A stretch of DNA of 7,887 nucleotides, from positions 1 through 7,887 of the forward strand of contig JANYEU010000444.1 in assembly GCA_025362915.1 (NCBI GenBank), given 5' to 3'. How positions within the stretch are numbered: the stretch's first letter is position 1; each line of letters begins with the position of its first letter. Positions 1 to 6,500 of this stretch are shown here, piece after piece. The notes below the pieces were generated by a model. It was not told the DNA's origin, made no database searches, and saw only the letters and a program-made list of their open reading frames with translations. This stretch comes from Chitinophagaceae bacterium. Lineage in GTDB: Bacteria; Bacteroidota; Bacteroidia; Chitinophagales; Chitinophagaceae. The position numbers and the translations under genes are program-made.

Positions 1-476
1 CTGTAATCGTTATGCAACGCAAATCCAGCTATATAGTTCATGGCTTCATCTTCAGATACATAGCTTGTTTTTTTACCAATCACTACAGCCAGTTCCACTT
101 CCCAATCGGTTTTTTCACTCCCCCTAGGTATAATAAGATCATCGTTGCAACCTACAATGGCAGAAGTTGACTTAAAGAAGATAATGGGTTCTGCGGGTAA
201 AGCCATATTGCTCTCGGCGGCATGATCGGCATAGTTCAATCCGATACACACAATTTTAGATGGCCTTGTAGTAATAGGTGCCCACCTTGCTGATTCGTCC
301 ACTATGGGTGCTGTTGCTCTATTTACCGCAAACCACTTTTTTAGTTTATTAATGCCATCGTTGGCAAAGAAATCCTCTGTGTAATCCTGCCCAAAACCAC
401 TGGCATCATAACGTTTACCATCTTCGTATATGGCTGGCAGTTCCTGCCCAATGTTCCCAAACCTAGTAAGTTTCAT
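1..476 (-). CDS. FAH-family hydrolase, probable 2,4-diketo-3-deoxy-L-fuconate hydrolase (C-terminus cut by window edge)
   Basis: The 158 complete codons visible from the ATG at 476 read as a fumarylacetoacetate hydrolase (FAH) family protein. The start MKLTRFGNIGQELPAIYEDG is typical of the bacterial ureidoglycolate lyase/diketo-acid hydrolase branch. Signature stretches are CIGLNYADHAAE (residues 77-88), EPIIFFK (96-102) and DWEVELAVVIG (124-134). E126 and E128 should be two ligands of the catalytic divalent metal, and D157 in HNDY at the window edge the third. Family members of this type are about 280 residues long, so slightly over half is present. In the oxidative fucose (or rhamnose) pathway the enzyme cleaves the 2,4-diketo-3-deoxy acid to pyruvate and L-lactate in the cytosol. 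It follows the dehydrogenase gene after 30 bp, consistent with the two last steps being co-transcribed. The family call is firm; the substrate rests on the neighbours, and other diketo-acids are possible. Confidence 0.85.
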   Translation of the reverse strand, partial: MKLTRFGNIGQELPAIYEDGKRYDASGFGQDYTEDFFANDGINKLKKWFAVNRATAPIVDESARWAPITTRPSKIVCIGLNYADHAAESNMALPAEPIIFFKSTSAIVGCNDDLIIPRGSEKTDWEVELAVVIGKKTSYVSEDEAMNYIAGFALHNDY

Positions 477-506
477 ATATTATTCTTTTTGTTAGTTATT
501 TAATTC

Positions 507-1268
507 TTAGTTATTTAAAGTAGTAAATCCGCCATCAATAGGATAGTCGCAACCAGTTATAAAACTTGCTTCGCTGCTACAAAGGTAGAGGGCAAGCGTG
601 GCTATTTCTATTGGCTCTGCCATGCGACCTATCGGTTGAGACTGGGATAGTTTTTCAAACATTTCTGCTTCCTTACCTTCATAATTATTTTTCAAGAATC
701 CATCTACAAAAGGGGTATGCACCCTTGCCGGGGAAATAGAGTTACAGCGTATGTTTTCCTTAATATAATCCCTTGCCACACTCATGGTCATGGCTTTGAT
801 GGCCCCTTTGCTGGTGCTGTACACAAATCGGTCTGCAATACCAACATTGGATCCTATGGAAGCCATATTGATGATTACGCCACCATTTTCCCTAAGTTTA
901 GGGATGGTTGCAAAGATGCAGTTATATGTCCCTTTTACATTTACAGCCATTACTTTATCAAAGTCAGCTTCAGAAGTGGTGTCGGCTTTGCCAATATTGG
1001 CTATGCCCGCATTGTTGATTAAAATATCAACTTTCTCTAATGCTGAAATAACTGCTACTACCTGCTGCTGGTTGGCAACGTTGCAACTATGGGCATAAGC
1101 CTTGCCACCTGCAGCGGATATTTCTGCCACGGTCTGCAAGGCATTTTCCTCACTTAATTCTATGATGTGGATGGTTGCACCCTGCTGTGCAAACAATATG
1201 GATATAGCCTTTCCAATGCCGCTGCCACCACCTGTAATTACTGCTGTTTTATTATCTAATCTGAACAT
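507..1268 (-). CDS. Short-chain dehydrogenase/reductase, probable 2-keto-3-deoxy-L-fuconate dehydrogenase
   Basis: This is a 253-residue classical SDR of normal family length. The nucleotide-binding motif TGGGSGIG is at 12-19, NNAG at 85-88, the structural Asn at N110, and the catalytic Ser-Tyr-Lys at S137, Y150 (YSTSK) and K154. The acidic E37 at the end of the second beta strand favours NAD over NADP. The C-terminal PIDGGFT is typical of the family. The frame stays open upstream to an ATG at 1427, but those 53 extra residues are translated 21-bp repeat DNA and leader. The ATG at 1268, directly before FRLDNKTAVITGG, is the natural start. Neighbours suggest NAD-dependent oxidation of 2-keto-3-deoxy-L-fuconate to the 2,4-diketo acid, the step before the FAH-family hydrolase that follows after 30 bp. 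Sequence alone cannot exclude the L-rhamnose equivalent or another SDR substrate. Confidence 0.9.
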   Translation of the reverse strand: MFRLDNKTAVITGGGSGIGKAISILFAQQGATIHIIELSEENALQTVAEISAAGGKAYAHSCNVANQQQVVAVISALEKVDILINNAGIANIGKADTTSEADFDKVMAVNVKGTYNCIFATIPKLRENGGVIINMASIGSNVGIADRFVYSTSKGAIKAMTMSVARDYIKENIRCNSISPARVHTPFVDGFLKNNYEGKEAEMFEKLSQSQPIGRMAEPIEIATLALYLCSSEASFITGCDYPIDGGFTTLNN

Positions 1269-1321
1269 TTTTATTATGAACTTAATGTGTAAGAGATAAG
1301 ATTGTATTTCTTTTCTTCCAG

Positions 1322-1356
1322 TTCGGATATCAAAATGAACTAAATGGATATCCGAA
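1322..1356. repeat. Inverted repeat formed by array units 1 and 2
   Basis: The left arm TTCGGATATC (1322-1331) is the exact reverse complement of GATATCCGAA (1347-1356), giving a 10-bp stem with a 15-base loop. The C/G at the outer part of the stem is specific to this pair of units. Confidence 0.7.
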
Positions 1357-1368
1357 TCACCTAAAAGG

Positions 1369-1393
1369 ATATTCAAATGATCTGTTTGAATAT
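1369..1393. repeat. Inverted repeat formed by array units 3 and 4
   Basis: The left arm ATATTCAAA (1369-1377) is the exact reverse complement of TTTGAATAT (1385-1393), with a 7-base loop. Unit 3 has T where other units have C, and unit 4 has A where others have G, so the pairing is preserved. Confidence 0.65.
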
Positions 1394-1407
1394 TAGAATG
1401 ACCAAAA

Positions 1408-1438
1408 AGAATATCCAAATAATACATTTGGATATTCT
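1408..1438. repeat. Perfect 13-bp inverted repeat formed by array units 5 and 6
   Basis: AGAATATCCAAAT (1408-1420) and ATTTGGATATTCT (1426-1438) are perfect reverse complements around the 5-base loop AATAC. This is the longest dyad in the array and would fold into a hairpin in RNA from either strand or extrude as a cruciform. No T-run follows on either strand, so it does not look like an intrinsic terminator. Confidence 0.75.
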
Positions 1439-1543
1439 AATCAACCATTCGGATATCCTTTTCAACCTCTTGGATATTCATAATGAGAGGAAACAAGTCT
1501 ATCAACCGCCTTTTTTGAAGCTATTCTATAAGGAGTACTGCAT

Positions 1544-1558
1544 TAATAGCAGCTATTA
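1544..1558. repeat. 15-bp perfect palindrome just after the aldo/keto reductase stop codon
   Basis: TAATAGC (1544-1550) and GCTATTA (1552-1558) are perfect arms around a single A, a few bases past the TAG of the aldo/keto reductase gene in the direction of transcription. As RNA it could form only a short AU-rich stem, and no U-run follows on the minus strand, so a terminator is not supported. A protein site or mRNA 3'-end structure is possible; chance is also possible. Confidence 0.35.
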
Positions 1559-1562
1559 CTAC

Positions 1563-2570
1563 CTAATAACTAATCAGCCTTTCTTTTTTCATGGCATTCC
1601 AAAAGGCTTCGGGTATTTTCTTTGTAACCATGTCTATGTTAGACTTTATCTTCTCTGGAGTAGAAGTACTCAATGCCACACTTGTAACACCGGGTATATT
1701 GAACCCAAAGCTGAAACAAGCCTCTGCCGGGGTTATCTTAAAATCTTCGCAAAGTTTAAAGAACCTATCCCGCCAACCATACAATACTTCCCCTTCTTCG
1801 GAAGTCTTGTCTATATACCTATAATTATAATGGTCGCCACCTATCAGGAATCCTCCATTGAAAACCGCAGAATTGATAACAGAAACTTCTTTTTTATGAA
1901 GCTCTGCAATAAAGTTTATCAACTCTTTCGGATGGCTATGAAGGGTAAGGCTATTAGCAATCATTACCCAATCTAAATCAATATCTTGTGAGATGCGTTG
2001 TATTACTTTCCATTGTTTTGAACCTACACCAATAGAACTTACTTTTCCTTGTGCCTTCAATTCTGTTAATGCATGATAAGCTTCGAGTATATCATTGTAT
2101 AATTTAGCCTCCTCTTCTTTTGTTGTTGCAGTGGCCAAATATTCATCAGGATCGTGTACGGAAGCCATCTGCGAAGAATAATCACCTAGCAATTCATTAC
2201 CTTGTTCAAAACAATCCAAGATACCTTGATAGCTTATTCTTTGCACTGCATCATGATTGATATTTACCCAAATACCCTTCTCAAAGGTCGGTTCTGGAGT
2301 AGTAAGCGGCACCTGATACCATGCCAGCTTATTGCTTATCAGTACTTCATCTGGCTTTACCTTTAAATCTTTTAGGCATTTACCCAACACTTCCAATGCA
2401 AGCCCTGCACCATACTTACCTGCACTATCAAACATAGGGAACCCTTTTGCATGGATTACACATTCTTTTACAATGGCTAGTTTTGTTTCATAAGGAATTT
2501 CATGGTATATATTACCTAACCCACTTGTACCAAAGATTACCGGCGGTAGTTGCACCTTGTTTTTATTCAT
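1563..2570 (-). CDS. Aldo/keto reductase, probable L-fucose (D-threo-aldose) 1-dehydrogenase
   Basis: This 335-residue aldo/keto reductase resembles the D-threo-aldose 1-dehydrogenase/pyridoxal 4-dehydrogenase group. The opening strand VIFGTSGLGNIY is at 11-22. The AKR tetrad is recognisable as D48 (MFDSA), Y53 (GKYGAG), K81 (SNKLAW) and H139 (SVHDPDEYL). GVTSVALSTSTPEKI near residues 294-308 is the usual cofactor-phosphate or adenine-binding region. The frame can be read upstream to a TTG at 2612, but those 14 residues come from a short repeat, so the ATG at 2570 is preferred; no Shine-Dalgarno sequence precedes it. Expected role: NAD(P)-dependent oxidation of L-fucose at C1 to the lactone, the substrate of the amidohydrolase encoded 73 bp upstream. 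The group also accepts D-arabinose, L-xylose and L-galactose, so the physiological sugar is an inference from context. Confidence 0.87.
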   Translation of the reverse strand: MNKNKVQLPPVIFGTSGLGNIYHEIPYETKLAIVKECVIHAKGFPMFDSAGKYGAGLALEVLGKCLKDLKVKPDEVLISNKLAWYQVPLTTPEPTFEKGIWVNINHDAVQRISYQGILDCFEQGNELLGDYSSQMASVHDPDEYLATATTKEEEAKLYNDILEAYHALTELKAQGKVSSIGVGSKQWKVIQRISQDIDLDWVMIANSLTLHSHPKELINFIAELHKKEVSVINSAVFNGGFLIGGDHYNYRYIDKTSEEGEVLYGWRDRFFKLCEDFKITPAEACFSFGFNIPGVTSVALSTSTPEKIKSNIDMVTKKIPEAFWNAMKKERLISY

Positions 2571-2586
2571 TTGCTTAGTTTTAAAC

Positions 2587-2614
2587 CGTGAATCGTTATT
2601 CGTAAATCGCAAGG
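2587..2614. repeat. Short heptanucleotide tandem repeat (CGTNAWT)
   Basis: CGTGAAT (2587-2593), CGTTATT (2594-2600) and CGTAAAT (2601-2607) stand head to tail, with a decayed fourth unit CGCAAGG to 2614. The repeat sits in the 73-bp gap between the amidohydrolase stop and the aldo/keto reductase start, 17 bp before that ATG. It resembles the short tandemly repeated repetitive class of intergenic elements; with three good units the call is tentative. Confidence 0.5.
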
Positions 2615-2643
2615 TATAGACCGCATATTACCTATTGCCCTTA

Positions 2644-3486
2644 TCATAAATTATAAAATCTACTTGCATTCTGATTAAAGAACTGGTTCTTTTCATCCAA
2701 TGAAAAAGAAGCAAAATAGTCCTCTACAATACCAATCATTTGCCCATAAGATGCTGCCACCTCACATACTGGCCAATCTGAACCAAACATCAAACGTTTC
2801 GTGCCAAAGGCTACTAACACTACATCAAGATAAGGAATAAAGTTGCTAGATTGCCATTTTTTATAATCCGCTTCTGTAACCATGCCACTCAGTTTGCAAA
2901 AAACATTTTCGTGTTCAGACAAAGCTATCATCCCTTTTGCCCACTCATCAATCAACCCCGCCTTTATGTATGGCTTGGCAATATGATCTATCACAAAAGG
3001 TTGGTTAGGAAATTGTTTCACCAATTGCAATGCAGCTTCCAGATGTCTGGGTAATATAAGAATATCGTAGGTAAAGTTGTATTCTTTCAGTGCGGAAATC
3101 CCTCTCAGAAAGTCAGGTTGCAACATAAAGGCAGGCTCCTCGCCTTGCAATACATGCCTGAAACCCTTTATGTTTTTGAACTGTGCATAATGTTCCAACC
3201 GTTCAGCAATATTTTCTGCCCGCAAATCAACCCAACCAACAATACCTTTTATTAAATCATGTTCTTCAGCAAGTCCTAACAAGAAATCTGTTTCTTTTTC
3301 TGTTTGGTCTGCCTGTACCGCAATAGTACCCACCACACTATTTTTTTTAAGTATGGGCGCAAGGTCTTGTGGCAGAAAATCCTTTCGGATAACAGCCATT
3401 TCATCATCAATCCAACTATGCTTTTCTGGCTCGTAGTGCCAGAAGTGTTGATGGGAGTCTATGTATTCAATGTTTACCATACGCAT
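2644..3486 (-). CDS. Amidohydrolase (COG3618), probable L-fucono-lactone hydrolase
   Basis: This 280-residue TIM-barrel amidohydrolase (Amidohydro_2 type) has normal family length. IDSHQHFWHYEP near the N-terminus supplies the HxH metal pair (H12, H14). GFRHVLQGE (108-116), VIDHIAKP (165-172, H168) and FGSDWPVCE (234-242, D237) are the other conserved active-site blocks of this group. The chosen start is the ATG at 3486; an ATG two codons later (3480) is equally acceptable and no Shine-Dalgarno sequence decides between them. COG3618 members hydrolyse sugar lactones, including L-fucono-1,4-lactone, and some act on other lactones. Position between the lyase gene and the sugar 1-dehydrogenase supports lactone opening to L-fuconate in the cytosol. 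It starts 72 bp after the lyase stop, with a possible promoter overlapping that junction. There is no signal peptide. Confidence 0.87.
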   Translation of the reverse strand: MRMVNIEYIDSHQHFWHYEPEKHSWIDDEMAVIRKDFLPQDLAPILKKNSVVGTIAVQADQTEKETDFLLGLAEEHDLIKGIVGWVDLRAENIAERLEHYAQFKNIKGFRHVLQGEEPAFMLQPDFLRGISALKEYNFTYDILILPRHLEAALQLVKQFPNQPFVIDHIAKPYIKAGLIDEWAKGMIALSEHENVFCKLSGMVTEADYKKWQSSNFIPYLDVVLVAFGTKRLMFGSDWPVCEVAASYGQMIGIVEDYFASFSLDEKNQFFNQNASRFYNL

Positions 3487-3540
3487 GTTAGTTGTTATCG
3501 TTCAAATAAAATAGTTGATTCATCGGCGTCCATTTTTCGC

Positions 3541-3573
3541 CAAAAATAATAATGGCATTTACTCCTTGCCAAA
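3541..3573 (-). promoter_or_regulatory. Candidate Bacteroidota-type internal promoter before the amidohydrolase gene
   Basis: On the minus strand TTTG (3573-3570) is followed after 21 bases by TATTTTTG (3548-3541). These match the -33 TTTG and -7 TAnnTTTG elements described for Bacteroidota, with plausible spacing. The -33 element lies in the last codons of the lyase gene and the leader to the amidohydrolase ATG would be about 45 bases. It could let the four catabolic genes be expressed without the lyase. AT-rich DNA produces such matches by chance, so this is only a candidate. Confidence 0.3.
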
Positions 3574-6500
3574 ATCATACAGCCTTTTTACTTCATTGGC
3601 ATCCAAAAGGCGGTCAAATATTTGTACACTACCTGCAACAACTGGGTGACCCACAAAAAAATCAAGCGCATCGGTAGCAATATCTTTAGAGCCAATCCCC
3701 TTGGCTACTTGTTCACCATTAAGGTAGAGTCCCGATTCATTTTCATTGATGCTTAATACCACAAATTGCCATTTACCTATTTCCACTTTTCCTCCAGAAA
3801 GCTTATTCGGTCCTGCGCGCAATGTACCGTTACTTATTTCGCAGGAAACTGTTTTATAACTCTTACCAAAAGCTGTATATCCTTCCTTGCTGAATAGCTT
3901 TCCATTCTTCTCGTTTGTTTTAAACCATACAGCAACGGTTAACGCATTCTCACGCATCTTTAAATCATACAATTTAAAGGCAGCCTTTATTGGGGGGCGA
4001 GACACATTTACATCTACCAATCTTGCCGTTTCTGTTTCTACTGACTGAGAAGACAACGCCTTGTTATTACGCATTCCTACAGCCACTGATGAGCTAGCTG
4101 CAACCCATATTTTATAGTAAGCATTGATGGGATAATCGCCCATGTTACCATCCCATTTACTAAAATCAAACTTACCCAAAGAGCCAGCTTCTGGTATCTT
4201 CACCAAATTAACGTCTATCTTGGCAGGTAGCGTCAAGGCTTTTCCATTACTGAACACAGCAGCACTAATAACAGTAGTTTTTGATACAGTAAATGGTGCT
4301 GTATATGTAGGCGAACTTGCAATTGGCACAGTTCCATCCAACGTGTAACATATCTCTGCCTTCTTATCTCCTTTAAAATCTAGACTAAACTTAGTAGGCG
4401 TATATATTTCGTACAAAGTAAAGGCAGTTGGTTTTCTTTCTGGAAGAATAGAAACCAAGGAAGGTCTTGATAGATTATCGCCATTAAGGGAAACAGTTTG
4501 TCCGTCTGGGAACACAACTTTACAAGCAGGTTCACTAGGGCCAAAGCGAAGGGAGATGGTATGCCAGCCCTGTTCTAAATCTAACTTTCCATTTAGATAA
4601 CGACCATAAACACCTCGTTGAGCTGTAATACGATTGTCTATCCTAACCTGATTCTGGCAACTAGCCTGCAACGCACCCAACGGACCAGCTTCTCCATTAC
4701 GCATGGGCAACTTGAAGGAATAGGTGCCATCAATAGGGGCATAGAAATAACCATCATACACGCGAACAGTATTGCGGCTACTCGTAGCTTCCATTATGTT
4801 TGTACGCTCACTATGAATGGGTGTAGCAGCTTCAATATCTAGGAAGTCATTATCCCTACGTTTACCACTGCGGTCATAGATTGTTAAATCAAGCCCAGGT
4901 TCTAGTAAGGGAACACTTTTTAAAGCATCCAATAATATTGGCACTCCATTCGGAATAGGATCAAATACTTTCTCATCTTGTTTAGTAAATCCTAATACAT
5001 CATCTTTCAACGCATCGCTTGGAATAGATTGAAATACACCACCATTGATAGCATAAGTAACTTCTAATGGCATGGGGTCGAGACTATTGATATTCCAAAA
5101 CAATGGGTCACAAACCACAAGGTTCAGGTAATGCCAACCCTTATCCAATGACGCTTCTCCCTTGCGATGTGCTTGATTTTGATGGAATACACCTGTGGCT
5201 TCTATCACCGTTTGTTTTCCTAACTCAAACAATACAGGACCACAAGAATTAATATCAAACGTATAAACGCCCTTCTCTTTTGCATAATAATAACCACTAA
5301 ACCGATAAAAACCCTTGCATTGTTCCTCTAATGGATGGGTTGGGGTAACTTCTGGCAGTTCAAAACCAACCACTTGCTTGGTCATTATTGGCTTCTCCTT
5401 GGCTACATCAGGCATCATAATCCTTTTAGCATCAAAGAAGCCTTTATCGTTATAAAGCTTTGTATTAATCTCGTAAACCCTAGCCAATAAAGCTCCTTTT
5501 GTTCCTTTGGGTTCTTGTGCAACTGCGTTTTCGGCAGGAGTAGCTATAAACTTAGCAGTAAATGTTTCACTCTCTTGTGCACCTGCCTCCCAAGTAGGGT
5601 CTATGGTTTTTGATTTAAAGGTGCAATTATTCTTCACCACAATATCCCTTTCGTAGATAGATGAAGTGGCAGTTGGTTCTGTACCATCCAACGTGTAATG
5701 AATTTGTGCAGGGGCACCTACTCGTTGCAATTGCACATTCAGACTATCACAAACCAAATAGGCAGGCACTTTATCTGCATTGCGGGTGTAGCGCAAGTCA
5801 TTCTGATTAAAGGTTTCGCCTCTTACAATCAAATTGGGTCTAGTAGGTTTAGCCACACTGGTTGCCGCTTCGTTACCATTTCTTTTCAACTCGAATACGG
5901 TGCGTCCACCATCGGTGGTATTAAAGTTATACACGTCCCTCTGATTCTTAAACTCTATAGTCAATTGGGTTCTGTCTCTGTTCCACGAAGTTTTAGGTAC
6001 TTCCTCTCCATATTTATACGGATACACCAAAACCTTAAACTCTGGCGACACCGCCCTTGCAGGGATGGTGACCAAGGCATATCCCTCAAACTTTTCCAGC
6101 TTGGGTACAGGGAAACCATAATCTGTCTTCCGCCACAATACCCTTATCAAACACAGAGGGTCGCCTTTCTTTAACAATAACTTACCTGTCTTGGCATCTT
6201 TTGCAATGTCGCCTTTAGCCAAAACAATATCATCCATCCGATTATCGGAAGGCTCTGTGTTTTGAAACTGTACTTCTGGAGTAGCTACATCAGCCAGAAC
6301 CGCATCTACTGGCACAGATATATTCCAATCGAACTGGTGTAACTGATTATCTTTCTTGGCATCATCAATTACTAACAAGTATGGATTATCTCCCTTTGCA
6401 ACTTGTACAGTCCGATAGGCTTGTTCCATCGTATTCCAAGGTCTGTATCCTTCCACCAACCTTGTTTCTGCACTCCATGGACCATAATCTGTATGTGCAA

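Larger units (their letters stand above)
1321..1488. repeat. Eight-unit tandem array with exact 21-bp period and palindromic core
   Basis: Units begin at 1321, 1342, 1363, 1384, 1405, 1426, 1447 and 1468. The core GATAT (AATAT in units 4 and 5) recurs at 1326 and then every 21 bp without a single slip. Unit positions 5 and 7-10 (G, A, T, A, T) are identical in all eight; T16 and A18 are in seven of eight. The consensus is a 14-bp dyad close to TTYGGATATCCRAA followed by a 7-bp AT-rich spacer such as TCAACC plus one base. Units differ by substitution only, never by insertion or deletion. The array occupies most of the gap between the aldo/keto reductase stop and the dehydrogenase start, ending 52 bp before the dehydrogenase ATG. 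A much weaker possible ninth unit lies at 1300-1320 (about half the bases match). I do not recognise it as a named repeat family. It could be operators, a structured leader RNA or a nucleoid-protein site. Confidence 0.9.

Noticed and set aside
1269..1427. N-terminal extension of the dehydrogenase from an ATG at 1427
   Set aside because: The 53 residues are translated array and leader. The SDR fold begins normally at MFRLDNKTAVITGG with an ATG at 1268.
1423..1430. TACATTTG on the plus strand within the array as a -7 promoter element
   Set aside because: It matches TAnnTTTG but has no TTTG or TTG at proper distance upstream and would only drive antisense RNA.
1321..1488. CRISPR array
   Set aside because: The period is only 21 bp, there are no unique spacers of 30 bp or more, the repeats are degenerate, and no cas genes are nearby.
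1377..1976. Plus-strand open frame of 199 codons beginning in the 21-bp array
   Set aside because: It is translated repeat followed by antisense to the aldo/keto reductase gene, with no recognisable protein family and no promoter with proper spacing.
2571..2612. Extension of the aldo/keto reductase to a TTG at 2612
   Set aside because: The extra residues come from the CGTNAWT repeat and are not part of the AKR fold. A better ATG exists at 2570.
3525..3541. GGCG/CGCC stem after the lyase stop as a terminator
   Set aside because: Only a 4-bp stem with a 9-base loop and no following U-run on the minus strand.
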